Below are positions 36,531-46,486 of a stretch of 64,000 bases of DNA, in pieces (within the stretch, counting starts at the first letter, position 1; each line of letters opens with the position of its first letter). The notes beneath the pieces were generated by a model. It saw only the letters and a list, made by a program, of their open reading frames with translations, was not told the origin of the DNA and ran no database searches. Made by a program: the position numbers and the translations under genes. Origin of the DNA: Gammaproteobacteria bacterium (GTDB lineage Bacteria > Pseudomonadota > Gammaproteobacteria > Steroidobacterales > Foliamicaceae); assembly GCA_009844425.1 (NCBI GenBank), contig VYBN01000017.1, positions 62,001 through 126,000 on the forward strand, read 5' to 3'.

Positions 36531-38000
36531 ATGCGAATCATTCAGGAAGCCCTGACTTTCGATGATGTCCTTCTGGCGCCCGCCTATTCGGAGGTCCTGC
36601 CCAGGGAAGTGAGCCTGGCAACGGCGGCGGCGCGGGGCATCGAACTCAATATTCCCGTGATGTCCGCGGCGATGGACACGGTCACGGAATCGGCGCTCGC
36701 GATCGCGCTGGCGCAGGAGGGCGGGCTGGGGGTCATCCACAAGAACATGACGCCCCAACGTCAGGCGGAACACGTGGCCGCGGTCAAGAAGTACGCATCG
36801 GGCGTGGTGTCTCATCCGATCACCGTGAGCCCGGACAAGAGCGTGCGCGAGGTACTGGAAATCACGCGCCGGAACAATATTTCGGGTCTGCCGGTGGAGG
36901 ACAAGGGCCGCCTGGCGGGGATCGTCACGAACCGCGACCTGCGTTTCGAAACCCGCCTGGAGCGCCCGGTGCGCGAAGTCATGACGCCGGAAGAGCGCCT
37001 GGTCACGGTTCAGGAAAATCCCGACGAGGATGAGGTCCTGTCGCTGCTTCACAAGCACCGTATCGAGAAGGTGCTGGTGGTGGACGAGAACTTTCAGCTC
37101 AAGGGACTGATTACCGCCAAGGACTTCCAGAAGGCCAGCGATTTCCCGAACGCCTGCAAGGACGACCGGGGCGCGCTCAGGGTAGGCGCCGCTGTGGGCG
37201 CCGGGGCCGATACCGAGCAGCGGGCGGCGCTGCTTAGCGAGGCGGGCGTTGACGTCCTGGTGGTGGATACCGCGCACGGACACAGTCGCGGGGTCATCGA
37301 GCGGGTCGAATGGCTGCGAGCCAACTACCCGGACATGCGCCTGATCGCCGGCAACGTGATCAGCGGCGAAGGCGCGGAAGCGCTGATCAAGGCCGGCGTG
37401 GACGGTGTTAAGGCCGGCGTCGGTCCGGGATCGATCTGCACGACGCGCATCGTGGCCGGCGTGGGCGTCCCGCAGATCACCGCGGTGGCCGACGTATCGG
37501 CGGCGGCGGCCAAGCACGATGTTCCGGTGATCGCCGACGGCGGCGTGCGTTATTCCGGCGACATCGCCAAGGCGCTGGCCGCCGGGGCCCACTGCGCGAT
37601 GATCGGCAGCCTGTTCGCCGGAACGGAGGAGGCCCCGGGCGAGGTTGAGCTCTACCAGGGACGCTCCTACAAGTCCTACCGGGGCATGGGCTCGCTGGGC
37701 GCCATGTCCCAGCAACACGGATCGTCCGACCGCTACCAGCAGGACTCGACCGAGCAACTTGAAAAGCTGGTTCCGGAAGGCATCGAGGGCAGGGTGCCGT
37801 ACAAGGGCAGCCTCGTGACCATCGTCCAGCAGTTGAACGGGGGACTGCGCGCAGCCATGGGCTATACGGGCTGCGCGTCGATCGACGAACTGCGCTCCAG
37901 GGCGCAATTCGTCCGGATCACCGGGGCCGGCATGAAGGAAAGCCACGTCCACGACGTCGCCATCACCAAGGAGGCCCCCAATTACCGGGGTCGCGTGTGA
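36531..38000 (+). CDS. guaB: Inosine-5'-monophosphate dehydrogenase
   Basis: First committed step to GMP: IMP to XMP with NAD. 489 residues. [19 protein letters not shown], tandem CBS domains (residues about 95-205), the GAAVGAGAD start of the second barrel half, and the catalytic loop [19 protein letters not shown] with the active-site Cys. The flap [11 protein letters not shown] follows. ATG chosen; TTG four codons upstream possible. Confidence 0.96.
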   Translation: MRIIQEALTFDDVLLAPAYSEVLPREVSLATAAARGIELNIPVMSAAMDTVTESALAIALAQEGGLGVIHKNMTPQRQAEHVAAVKKYASGVVSHPITVSPDKSVREVLEITRRNNISGLPVEDKGRLAGIVTNRDLRFETRLERPVREVMTPEERLVTVQENPDEDEVLSLLHKHRIEKVLVVDENFQLKGLITAKDFQKASDFPNACKDDRGALRVGAAVGAGADTEQRAALLSEAGVDVLVVDTAHGHSRGVIERVEWLRANYPDMRLIAGNVISGEGAEALIKAGVDGVKAGVGPGSICTTRIVAGVGVPQITAVADVSAAAAKHDVPVIADGGVRYSGDIAKALAAGAHCAMIGSLFAGTEEAPGEVELYQGRSYKSYRGMGSLGAMSQQHGSSDRYQQDSTEQLEKLVPEGIEGRVPYKGSLVTIVQQLNGGLRAAMGYTGCASIDELRSRAQFVRITGAGMKESHVHDVAITKEAPNYRGRV

Positions 38001-39538
38001 CACAGGGACGTATCCTGATCCTTGATTTCGGGTCGCAAACGACGCAACTGATCGCCCGCCGTATCCGCGAGGCGGGCGTGTATTCCGAAATAATGCCCTG
38101 GGACATCGGCGACGACGCCGTGCGGAAATTTGCCCCGGCGGGCGTCGTCCTGTCGGGCGGGCCTCTTTCGGTTACGGGCGGACGCACGCCGCGCGCGCCG
38201 CAAAGCGTATTCGACCTGGGCAAGCCGGTGCTGGGCATCTGCTACGGAATGCAGACCATCGCCCATCAGCTCGGCGGCAGCGTGGAACTGGCCGACCGGT
38301 CCGAGTTCGGTCCGGCCGAAGTGCGCGTGACGTCCGAGAACGCCCTGCTGTCCGGCCTGTCCGAAGAGCCGCTGGAAGTATGGATGAGCCACGGCGACCA
38401 CGTAAACGGTCTGCCGCAGGGGTTCGAGGGCATCGGCGCCAGCGACAACGCGCCGTTGGCCGCTATCGCCGACCGGGAACGCGGCCTGTTCGGCGTGCAG
38501 TTCCACCCGGAGGTGACCCACACCCGGCACGGGCAGCAAATGATCGAGCGTTTCGTGCACGAAATCTGCGGCCTGGGCAGCGACTGGGCGCCGTCCGCCA
38601 TTACCCAAAGCACCATCGACGAGATTCGCCGGACCGCAACCGAGGGCAAGATACTGCTGGGCCTGTCGGGGGGCGTTGACTCTTCCGTGCTGTCGGTGCT
38701 GTTGCAGAAGGCCGTGGGCGACCGACTGCATTGCGTTCTGGTGGATCACGGGTTGCTGCGGCTGAACGAGGCCGCGCAGGTCGTGGATACGCTGGGCCGA
38801 CTGGGCGTGCGGGTGAACGTCGTGGACGCGCGCAAGCGGATGTTTGCGGCGCTTGACGGCTTGAGCGACCCGGAGGACAAGCGCAAGGCCATCGGGCGCT
38901 GCTTCATCGAGGTGTTCGAGGAGGAGGCGGCCGGGATCCCGGGCGTCGAGTGGCTGGCGCAGGGCACGATTTATCCCGACGTCATCGAGTCCGCCGCCGC
39001 CCACACCGGCAAGGCGCACCTGATCAAGTCGCACCACAATGTGGGCGGCCTTCCGGAGAGGATGAAGCTAAAGCTGCTTGAACCGCTGCGCCTCCTGTTC
39101 AAGGATGAAGTGCGCAAGGTGGGGCTGGAGCTGGGCCTGCCGGCGGACTTGATCGGCCGGCATCCCTTTCCGGGCCCCGGGCTGGCCGTGCGGGTGCTGG
39201 GCGAGGCGCAGGAGGAGGCGGTCGAGCTGTTGCGGCGCGCTGACGACATCTTTATCTCGGAGTTGCGCAGCGCCGGCTGGTACGACCGCGTGGCCCAGGC
39301 CTTCGCCGTGTTCATCCCTTCGCGCAGCGTTGCGGTGAAAGGCGACGGCCGCCGCTACGAGCCGGTCGTTTCCCTGCGTTGCGTCAACACGACCGATTTC
39401 ATGACCGCAAGTCCGAGCCGGCTGCCGATGGAATTGCTTGAACGGGTCGCCGGCCGCATCGTCAACGAGGTGTCCGGCATTTCCCGCGTGACCTACGACA
39501 TATCCTCCAAGCCGCCGGCGACCATCGAGTGGGAATGA
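37997..39538 (+). CDS. guaA: GMP synthase (glutamine-hydrolysing)
   Basis: XMP to GMP. 513 residues. Class I glutamine amidotransferase domain with nucleophile Cys in [16 protein letters not shown] and HPEVTHT, then the ATP-pyrophosphatase P-loop [17 protein letters not shown] and the C-terminal dimerisation domain ending [12 protein letters not shown] start overlapping the guaB stop; ATGA overlap with tadA. Confidence 0.96.
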   Translation: MTQGRILILDFGSQTTQLIARRIREAGVYSEIMPWDIGDDAVRKFAPAGVVLSGGPLSVTGGRTPRAPQSVFDLGKPVLGICYGMQTIAHQLGGSVELADRSEFGPAEVRVTSENALLSGLSEEPLEVWMSHGDHVNGLPQGFEGIGASDNAPLAAIADRERGLFGVQFHPEVTHTRHGQQMIERFVHEICGLGSDWAPSAITQSTIDEIRRTATEGKILLGLSGGVDSSVLSVLLQKAVGDRLHCVLVDHGLLRLNEAAQVVDTLGRLGVRVNVVDARKRMFAALDGLSDPEDKRKAIGRCFIEVFEEEAAGIPGVEWLAQGTIYPDVIESAAAHTGKAHLIKSHHNVGGLPERMKLKLLEPLRLLFKDEVRKVGLELGLPADLIGRHPFPGPGLAVRVLGEAQEEAVELLRRADDIFISELRSAGWYDRVAQAFAVFIPSRSVAVKGDGRRYEPVVSLRCVNTTDFMTASPSRLPMELLERVAGRIVNEVSGISRVTYDISSKPPATIEWE

Positions 39539-40005
39539 ACGCGGGGCCGCGGCCTGCGGGCGACGACGAGCGTTACATGCGGCGAGCGCTGGAGCTTGCC
39601 GAGCAGGCGGGCGAAGAGGGCGAGGTGCCTGTGGGCGCCGTGCTGATCCTTGACGGCCGCATCGCGGGCCAGGGCAGGAACCGAATGATCGGGGCATCGG
39701 ACCCTACCGCCCACGCGGAGATGGAAGCGCTGCGCGAAGCTTGTGGGTCGGCCGGCAACTACCGCCTCCCGGGGGCCGAACTCTTCGTTACGCTGGAACC
39801 CTGCGCGATGTGCGCCGGCGCGCTCATCCTGGCGCGACTGTCACGCGTGGTATTCGCAACGCACGACCCCAGGTCGGGCGCCGCCGGCAGCGTTTTCAAC
39901 GTGCTGGACAACGCAGCGCTCAATCACCGTTGCGAAGTGCAGTGCGGCCTGCTCGAGGAGCAGTCAGCCGAACTGCTGCGCGCCTTTTTCCGCGCACGCC
40001 GCTAG
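39535..40005 (+). CDS. tadA: tRNA-specific adenosine deaminase
   Basis: Converts A34 to inosine in tRNA-Arg(ACG). 156 residues. Zinc deaminase signature [10 protein letters not shown] with the catalytic Glu, and [16 protein letters not shown] (PCxxC). [14 protein letters not shown] follows as in TadA. The ATG overlaps the guaA stop; a GTG two codons earlier is possible. Confidence 0.94.
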   Translation: MNAGPRPAGDDERYMRRALELAEQAGEEGEVPVGAVLILDGRIAGQGRNRMIGASDPTAHAEMEALREACGSAGNYRLPGAELFVTLEPCAMCAGALILARLSRVVFATHDPRSGAAGSVFNVLDNAALNHRCEVQCGLLEEQSAELLRAFFRARR

Positions 40006-40050
40006 GAAAGCTTTCGTTATCATTGGTTTCGAAAACCATCGGTAACAAGA

Positions 40051-41043
40051 GTGAGTCCTGAAATACCCCAGACCGCGCTGCAAAAGGCAGCGTACGCCGG
40101 GGTGATCGCATGCGCCATTCTCGCCGCGGGCTGCACGGGCGACTCATCGCCGCTTCCACTGGTCGGCACGCTGGAGCGCGAACGGATGGAGCTGGTGGCG
40201 GAGTTCCAGGAGACCATCGTGGAACTGAACGTCACGGAAGGGGAGCGGGTGCAGGCCGGGCAGCTATTGATGCGACAGGACGGCGCCCGGGTCGATCAGG
40301 ACCTCAAGGCGGCGGAAGCGGCCGTTACGCGGACACGCCAGCGGCTCGCGGAACTCGTTCGCGGCCCGCGGGAGGAGGCGATTCGCGCTGCCCGCGCGCG
40401 CCTTGACGGCGCAAGGGAAATTCTCGAGGTCAGCACCCGCGAACACCTGCGCATCAGGGACCTGGCGGAACAGAACATTGCCAGCCAGACCGACGTGGAT
40501 CGCGCATTGCGAGCCGTGGAAATCGCCCGGACCGACGTGGAGGCGCTGGGCGCCGTTCTGGAGGACCTGCTGGACGGGGCCACTGTGGAAGAACTGGGGC
40601 AGGCCGAGGCCGCCGTGGACGAAGCGCAGGCCCGGCTGGAGCGCCTGCGGATCAGCGCCGAACGCCTGGAAATCGTGGCGCCCAGAAATGGCCGGGTCGA
40701 GGCGCTGCCGTACGAGCTGGGAGAACGGCCTCCACCCGGGGCGACGCTGGCAGTGATGCTGGCCGGCGACACGCTGCATGCGCGGATCTACGTGCCGGAA
40801 CCATTGCGGGCGCGCGTGAAGCCGGGACTGGCCGCCCGGATAAGGGTGGATGGCCTTGCAAACGAAATCGTAGGCACGGTGACCTTCGTTTCCTCGGAAG
40901 CGGCGTTTACGCCTTACTTCTCGCTGACTCAACGCGACCGCAGCCGGCTCGCCTACCTGGCGAAGGTTTCGGTCAGGGAAGACGCCTACGGTGATTTGCC
41001 CGTGGGGCAGCCGGTGGAAGTCGACTTTCCTTCGCTCAGGTGA
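40051..41043 (+). CDS. HlyD-family periplasmic adaptor, lipoprotein
   Basis: Membrane-fusion subunit of an ABC efflux system. 330 residues, GTG start. Lipobox ILAAGC, a barrel/lipoyl half VELNVTEGERVQAGQLLMRQ, a long coiled coil (about residues 85-205), the second lipoyl half RLEIVAPRNGRVEALPY, and a C-terminal beta-barrel domain. Closest in layout to YbhG. Overlaps the ATPase gene by GTGA. Confidence 0.87.
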   Translation: MSPEIPQTALQKAAYAGVIACAILAAGCTGDSSPLPLVGTLERERMELVAEFQETIVELNVTEGERVQAGQLLMRQDGARVDQDLKAAEAAVTRTRQRLAELVRGPREEAIRAARARLDGAREILEVSTREHLRIRDLAEQNIASQTDVDRALRAVEIARTDVEALGAVLEDLLDGATVEELGQAEAAVDEAQARLERLRISAERLEIVAPRNGRVEALPYELGERPPPGATLAVMLAGDTLHARIYVPEPLRARVKPGLAARIRVDGLANEIVGTVTFVSSEAAFTPYFSLTQRDRSRLAYLAKVSVREDAYGDLPVGQPVEVDFPSLR

Positions 41044-41981
41044 CCGAAAACGACTTTGCCATTTCCTGCCGCGGCCTGACGCGCCGCTTCGGTCCCGTAA
41101 CCGCGGTCAGCAATCTCGATCTCGACGTCCCGCGCGGCCGCATCTTCGGATTCCTGGGGCCAAACGGCTCCGGCAAGTCCACGACCATGCGGCTCTTGTG
41201 CGGATTGCTGGTGCCGTCCGCGGGGCAGGCCACCGTTCTCGGCTGCCGCGTGCCCGAGGAAGCCGAGAAACTGCGCCTGCAGATGGGCTACATGACCCAG
41301 AAGTTCTCGCTGTACGAGGACCTGACCGTCCTCGAAAACCTGCGCTTCGTCGCCCGCGTATTCGACCTGGGATTGCGGCGCATGCGGGAGCGCATCAAGG
41401 TCAACAGCTCCCTGTACGAACTGAACGACCTGCATTCACGCCTCGCCGGGACCTTGAGCGGCGGCCAGAAACAGCGGCTGGCCCTGGCCGCCGTCACGCT
41501 GCACGAGCCCCGGCTGCTGTTGCTGGACGAACCCACCAGCGCGGTGGACCCGCAGAGCCGGCGGGATTTCTGGGACCGCCTGTTCGAACTGGCCGACCAG
41601 GGCACGACGATCCTCGTTTCCACCCACTTCATGGACGAAGCGGAACGATGCCACCGGCTCACTTTTCTCGACCGGGGCGCGATGGTGCGGGAAGGCCCGC
41701 CACAGGAACTGATGGACCGGCTCGAGGCAATCACGGTCGAAGTCGCGACCCGGATGCCCAGGCGCACCCGTGCATTGCTGGACCCGAACGACTGGGTGCT
41801 GGCCGTGACGCAGCTCGGCAATCGTCTGCGCGTCATGCTTGATCCAGATACGGAGTCCCCGGTGGAACGTATCGACGCCCTGCTCAGGAAAGCGTCGCTG
41901 CAGGGCGCGGTGCGGCGAACGGGCGCCACGCTGGAAGACGTATTCGTCGCCGCCACGAACTTTCAAAGGCCATCCGGGTGA
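41040..41981 (+). CDS. ABC transporter ATP-binding protein (YbhF/DrrA-like)
   Basis: 313 residues with one nucleotide-binding domain. Walker A GPNGSGKSTTMRLL, Q-loop YMTQKFSLY, signature LSGGQKQRLALAA, Walker B RLLLLDEPTSAVDP and the H-loop STHFMD. Only one NBD per chain, unlike E. coli YbhF, which has two. It powers efflux with the permease encoded immediately after; the exported substrate is unknown. Confidence 0.9.
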   Translation: MTENDFAISCRGLTRRFGPVTAVSNLDLDVPRGRIFGFLGPNGSGKSTTMRLLCGLLVPSAGQATVLGCRVPEEAEKLRLQMGYMTQKFSLYEDLTVLENLRFVARVFDLGLRRMRERIKVNSSLYELNDLHSRLAGTLSGGQKQRLALAAVTLHEPRLLLLDEPTSAVDPQSRRDFWDRLFELADQGTTILVSTHFMDEAERCHRLTFLDRGAMVREGPPQELMDRLEAITVEVATRMPRRTRALLDPNDWVLAVTQLGNRLRVMLDPDTESPVERIDALLRKASLQGAVRRTGATLEDVFVAATNFQRPSG

Positions 41982-43168
41982 ACCTCTGGCGGGCGTTCAC
42001 ATTCATCGTGGTGGGCCTTTGGCGGGCCTTCGTGTTCAGCCTTTCCTGGATACCCCCCTTGCTGGCCCTTGCGCGGTTCTGGTTCCGGCGGACCTCGGCA
42101 ATCGTCGACAAGGAAATGCGCCAGTTATTTCGCGAGCGGCTGACGCTGGGCATGATCGTGGGACTACCGCTCATTCAGATCATCCTGTTCGGCTACGCCA
42201 TCAACACCGACGTGCGGCACATGGCCGCCGGGCTGGTGGACCACGCGGACACTTCGATGTCGCGGCAGCTCGCGGGCGCCCTGGAGGCCAGCCAGGTACT
42301 GGATTTCGTCAGCCGGTCGGGCGACGTGGCCGAATTGCTGGGCCAGATGCGCCGCGGCGACCTGCGTACCGTGCTCTACATCCCGGCGGATTTCGAGCGC
42401 CGCCTGAGCGACGGCGACCGTCCGCTGGCGCAACTGATGGTCGATGCCGGCGATCCGACCATCATCAGCGCGATCGAGCGGCTGGTGCAGTTTCTTCCGT
42501 CGCCGCGCGCCCAAACCGGACAGCCGGACATGCCCCTGGCGCTTCGCTTCTACTTCAACCCCGAACGACGGTCGGCCGTGCAGATCGTGCCCGCCTTGGT
42601 CGGCCTGATTCTCAACTTCACGATGATCGTGTTTACGGCCGTCGCAGTCGTGCGCGAGCGCGAGCGCGGCAACCTGGAGTTCCTGATCACCACGCCGGTG
42701 CGCAACTACGAGCTGATGCTGGGGAAGATCGCCCCCTACATCCTGATCGGCTTGATCCAGGTGTCGATCGTCTATTTCGCCGGAACCTGGCTGTTCCGCG
42801 TGCCCACCGTGGGGTCCTTGCTGGATCTCTATCTGGCCAGCCTTGTTTTCGTTGCCGCCACGCTGGGCATCGGCCTGTCCATATCCACGTTCGCCAAATC
42901 GCAGTTCCAGGCGATCCAGGGAGCGATCTTCTTCATGCTGCCGATGCTGCTGCTGTCCGGCTTCATGTTCCCGTTCGACGGAATGCCCAGGGTGGCCCAG
43001 TGGGTGGGGCTGCTGTTCCCGATCACGCACTTCGTGGAATTGGTACGGGGCATCATCCTTCGCGGCGCGACCCTGGCGGACATGGCGCCGCAGATGTACG
43101 CCATCTCGGGCCTGTTCCTGGTGTCGATGGCGATTCCGGTTCTGCGATTCACCAAGCGCCTGGATTAG
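41978..43168 (+). CDS. ABC-2 type permease (YbhS/YbhR-like)
   Basis: 396 residues. An N-terminal helix, a periplasmic domain (about residues 70-180), then five helices, ABC-2 style, with VRERERGNLEFLITTPVRNYEL and GAIFFMLPMLLLSGFMFPFDGMP split over the family motif. Only one permease gene is present, so the transporter is likely a homodimer. GTG start overlaps the ATPase stop. An N-terminal extra hydrophobic segment precedes the usual DKEMRQLFRERLTL. Confidence 0.9.
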   Translation: MNLWRAFTFIVVGLWRAFVFSLSWIPPLLALARFWFRRTSAIVDKEMRQLFRERLTLGMIVGLPLIQIILFGYAINTDVRHMAAGLVDHADTSMSRQLAGALEASQVLDFVSRSGDVAELLGQMRRGDLRTVLYIPADFERRLSDGDRPLAQLMVDAGDPTIISAIERLVQFLPSPRAQTGQPDMPLALRFYFNPERRSAVQIVPALVGLILNFTMIVFTAVAVVRERERGNLEFLITTPVRNYELMLGKIAPYILIGLIQVSIVYFAGTWLFRVPTVGSLLDLYLASLVFVAATLGIGLSISTFAKSQFQAIQGAIFFMLPMLLLSGFMFPFDGMPRVAQWVGLLFPITHFVELVRGIILRGATLADMAPQMYAISGLFLVSMAIPVLRFTKRLD

Positions 43169-43215
43169 CGGGACGCGACAGCGGATCAACGGTCCGCGCA
43201 ATATAATCCGCCCCC

Positions 43216-43303
43216 GGAGGGATGCCGGAGAGGCCTAACGGCGCTGATTCGAAATCAGATGGGGGCGATCCGCCCCACGTGGGTTCGAATCCCACTCCCT
43301 CCG
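43216..43303 (+). tRNA. tRNA-Ser (CGA anticodon)
   Basis: 88-nt class II tRNA: acceptor GGAGGGA / TCCCTCC, anticodon loop TTCGAAA with CGA, long variable arm (GGGGGCGATCCGCCCC) and T-arm GGGTTCGAATCCC. CCA not encoded (CCG follows the discriminator). Marks the left edge of an accessory region. Confidence 0.95.
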
Positions 43304-43352
43304 CCGAAGGAGATCCGCCGGAGGGTGCATGGAAGTGGAGCACGGCCGTCGG

Positions 43353-43382
43353 CGGAAGTGAGGGGGGTGTGAGTCACTTCCG
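43353..43382. repeat. 9-bp perfect inverted repeat
   Basis: CGGAAGTGA and TCACTTCCG separated by 12 nt, 50 nt after tRNA-Ser. No T-run. Could be a terminator-like hairpin or the end of a mobile element; undecided. Confidence 0.4.
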
Positions 43383-44035
43383 TCATGGATCGTGCGCCGC
43401 ATCGTGCTGGCCATAGGGCGGTGTCGGGTGCGAGGTACTGGCGAAGATGGAGGGGCGAGACGGCGCAGCGGATACTGCTTGTTGCGGTGCTGGTGGCTTT
43501 GGCCTGCCAGTGGGTCGACGTCCGCTTCCCCAAGCTCCAGCGCGCCTCCGCTGACGGGTACAGGATCACTGGCCGCTACCGCAACGTCGCCGCCAATGTC
43601 TGCATGGCGCTGGGCGTCTGGTTCCGGGCGGCCCTGTCCATCTCAAGCCTGCCGAGAGCCTCGTCTAAGTTCAACCGGACTGCACGACCAGCGTTTCTTG
43701 CCGTCCGATCGAATCTGGTGCCGCCGTCCGGCAATAGCAGGGTACGGCACTAAACGGCGGGACTTCAGGATCCCAAGATACCCGTCTTTCGCCAAGTGGT
43801 TGAGTGGAAGGCCAACGCACCGCTTGTCGTTTCCCGGTAGGTGAAGGGACCTGATTCGCGTCGGGCTAACCCGACGCCGACTCCCGGACCCCTCGCCCGG
43901 TACTAGCCGATGGCCAGACATACCTGCCGGACATCATCAGCGACGACTCGGGACACTACTTTGCATCCGGAGGTGTCAGGGTACTGCGTGCACCGCCCTC
44001 CGTTTCGCGAAACCGATCTTCTTGATGCCAGTGTC
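43383..44035. other. Stretch without a recognisable gene after tRNA-Ser
   Basis: Several short frames occur on both strands (for example minus 43643-43921, 92 codons), but none has a recognisable family, a good ribosome site and plausible composition together. Given the decayed transposase next door, this is probably degenerate island sequence. Confidence 0.5.
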
Positions 44036-44290
44036 CTAGCCGGCGACTGGGCCATCTGCCTGCCAGCCCTGGCTCACGTAGAACGCGTTGGTGGCCGAGT
44101 TGTCGGCGAAGCTCTCCTACCGGATGGCAGCGTGTTCCACAAACAGGCGGGCCTCGGCGTCAGCCAGAAGCACGCGTCCGATGCCGCGCCTCTGGTGGGC
44201 TGGCGCCACCATCAGCAGGTCGACCAGCGGCCCCATGGTGACGCAAAAGCCGACGATGTCGCCGTCTCGCTCCATCGCTCGGCCTGCCTT
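44036..44290 (-). pseudogene. GNAT acetyltransferase fragment with in-frame stop
   Basis: Minus-strand reading GDIVGFCVTMGPLVDLLMVA then PAHQRRGIGRVLLADAEARL is the acetyl-CoA-binding core (motif A, HQRRGIG) of a GNAT enzyme. A TAG codon at 44117-44119 interrupts it. The same frame then continues ESFADNSATNAFYVSQGWQA, the usual C-terminal FY..GW end, and stops. The N-terminal part is missing and replaced by transposase-like sequence in the same frame. Confidence 0.65.
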
Positions 44291-44900
44291 GAGCTCGTCT
44301 CCGGCCAGCCAGTAGTGGGCGTGCTCCCGGAATGCCTCCGGTATTTCCAGTTCGTTCTTTCTGGCGGCGCTGGCGTTGGTCTCGAACGGGTCCACGTTCG
44401 AGTCGAAGTTCGCGTGCATTCCCAGCACGAATCGCGACTCGGCGTCGACGGTGCAATAGGTAGACAGCTCGACGTTCCTCCGATCCAGGCGGCTGAGCCA
44501 GTTCAGCCGGTACACTTGGGCGTCGGCTTCGACGGTGATCTGCCTGGGAAGGCGCATCCTTCCGTCCATCAGCGCGCGGTCAACCGCACCGGAACAGGAG
44601 CGGCAGCGCGCCTCGATGAACCGCAGTATCCAGTAGTAGGCGGCGTTGGATTTGAGCTTGGCCCCCGATACCGCGCAGCGCATCGGCGCCTTGTTGATGA
44701 TTCGGCCGAACACGTCGGCTGCGCGGGCGCGGTGGTTGTGGTGCAACAGCACGGGGCGGGAGAGCAGCAGGTGTCTCCCGCATGCCTTGCAGCGGTAATA
44801 CTGGCCGCGGGGGCGTCTAGTTTCTGATGCTACTCCAAGGGCCTCGGGGCCATCTCCGGGCCGAAGGAGCGGAACACGGAAGCGGTTACCCCGTGGTTGG
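44291..44900 (-). pseudogene. Transposase-like (zinc finger plus DDE-type) remnant
   Basis: Reads QYYRCKACGRHLLLSRPVLL, a CxxC zinc-finger half, then LHHNHRARAADVFGRIINK, ITVEADAQVYRLNWLSRLDR and VELSTYCTVDAESRFVLGMH. The last two resemble the acidic-residue positions of an IS1-like DDE transposase, but this is a visual call. The N-terminal NHGVTASVFRSFGPEM lies in another frame, ended by TAG, so at least one frameshift separates it. The 3' end runs directly into a GNAT fragment. No terminal inverted repeats were found. Confidence 0.55.
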
Positions 44901-45313
44901 CGTGTTCTTCGGTCTCTGGTGGCGCGGCCGGATCGAGTGGCGGCGCAACCGCGCGTGCCGACGACCGATTAGTTTAGGCGTCCTGCAGGACGTCGCTGCC
45001 GACCACGCGGCTGGCGTTCATTCGCCCGTGCCCACAGCGCCGAGTGTCTCGCCCGGGCAGGCTGCAGTCGTGGTGTGTCGGTAACAGCCGGTGGGGTCCG
45101 ACAGACAGGCATCTGCCGCCAGGACAGGGCGACGTTCAGCGGACAAACCGCTACGCCATTGCGAGTGGGTGATCGTTCCAGGCTCCACCCAAGAATCTCG
45201 TGGATGCGAGGTCTTTGAGAGCAAGAATCGAGATGCGGACAGCGTGGGCGAAGTGTCAGAATCAATTACCATTGGCGCCAACGCGAAGAGCACATCGACA
45301 AACGGAGGGGAGG
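44901..45313. other. Gene-free stretch before ada
   Basis: Only random-looking frames on both strands. The right end carries the GGAGGGGAGG ribosome site for ada. No promoter or Ada box could be assigned with confidence. Confidence 0.45.
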
Positions 45314-46399
45314 ATGGCCAAGGGGCTCGCACCATCAGAATTGCTTGCGGCTCGATTCCGGAACGACGACGAACGTTGGTCGGCGATCCTGAGTCGCGAT
45401 CCTTCGGCGGACGGGCAGTTCCTGTACTGCGTCACGACGACCGGCATTTATTGCCGCCCCGGGTGTGCGGCGCGGCGCCCACGTCGCGAGAACGTACGCT
45501 TCCACATTTCCTGCGAGGACGCCGAGAATGCGGGCTTCCGGCCCTGCCGCCGCTGCCGCCCGAACGAGCCGCCGCTCGCTGAACGCCGCGCGCGGTCGGT
45601 GGCTGCCGCGAGCCGTATGGTCGAGACGGCGGAGGGGGTGCCAACACTCGACAAGCTTGCGCAAGCCGCCGGCATGAGCCGGTTCCACTTCCACCGGGTG
45701 TTCAAGGACGTCACCGGCCTCACGCCGCGCGCCTATGTAACCGCGTACCGCGCGGAACGGGCGCGCACGGCTCTGCAGGCATCGCGGACGGTCACCGAAG
45801 CCATGTACGACGCTGGTTTCGATTCGAGCGCACGCTTCTACGCGGCGGCGCCGGGGATGCTAGGGATGGCCCCGAGGACCTTCCGGGACGGCGGCGTGGG
45901 CGAGACCATCCGGTTCGCCGTTGGCGAGTGCTCGCTCGGCTCGATCCTGGTGGCTGCGACAGCCACAGGGGTTTGCACGATCCTACTCGGCGACGACCCG
46001 GCCTGTTTGGTGCGGGAATTGGAGGACCGTTTCCCGCGTGCCGAGCTCGTTGGCGGAGACGGGGAGTTCGAATCCGTCGTGGCGGGAATCGTGGGCCTCG
46101 TCGAAGCCCCCGCGCTCGGACATGACCTGCCGCTCGACATCCGCGGGACGGCGTTCCAGCGACGGGTCTGGGAGGCGCTGAGGGCGATTTCCGCAGGTAC
46201 GACCGCCAGCTACGGCGTCATCGCCGATCGCATCGGCTCGCCGAATGCTGCCCGAGCCGTTGCGCGGGCGTGCGCCGCGAACCCGCTGGCCATCGCGATT
46301 CCTTGCCACCGGGTCGTCCGGAACGACGGCACGCTCGGCGGCTACCGCTGGGGAGTGGAACGCAAGCGGGCTCTGCTCGCCCTCGAGGCCTCATCCTGA
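45314..46399 (+). CDS. ada: Ada: bifunctional methylphosphotriester / O6-methylguanine-DNA methyltransferase and regulator
   Basis: Suicide repair protein and transcription activator of the adaptive response to alkylation. 361 residues (E. coli 354). Zinc site with methyl-acceptor TTTGIYCRPGC (Cys47, Cys51) and GFRPCRRC (Cys78, Cys81); AraC-type helix-turn-helix (LAQAAGMSRFHFHRVFKDVT, LTPRAYVTAYRAERARTAL). The C-terminal Ogt domain has active-site IPCHRVV (Cys331) and TASYGVIADRIG. The ATG follows a strong GGAGGGGAGG. An upstream ATG at 45200 is less likely. Confidence 0.94.
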   Translation: MAKGLAPSELLAARFRNDDERWSAILSRDPSADGQFLYCVTTTGIYCRPGCAARRPRRENVRFHISCEDAENAGFRPCRRCRPNEPPLAERRARSVAAASRMVETAEGVPTLDKLAQAAGMSRFHFHRVFKDVTGLTPRAYVTAYRAERARTALQASRTVTEAMYDAGFDSSARFYAAAPGMLGMAPRTFRDGGVGETIRFAVGECSLGSILVAATATGVCTILLGDDPACLVRELEDRFPRAELVGGDGEFESVVAGIVGLVEAPALGHDLPLDIRGTAFQRRVWEALRAISAGTTASYGVIADRIGSPNAARAVARACAANPLAIAIPCHRVVRNDGTLGGYRWGVERKRALLALEASS

Positions 46400-46486
46400 G
46401 ACCCGGCCCGCCGGCGCGATGTCACGTCGAACTCGGGACTCTGTCTCGCGGCCCGCGACACCCGGCCACATAGACCGGAGCCCACT

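Noticed and set aside
36474-38003. 509-codon minus-strand frame opposite guaB
   Set aside because: Shadow of guaB; no motif, and guaB is unmistakable.
43255-43569. 104-codon minus frame ending in GGGSGIRTHVG
   Set aside because: The C-terminal part is the antisense of tRNA-Ser, a known source of false proteins.
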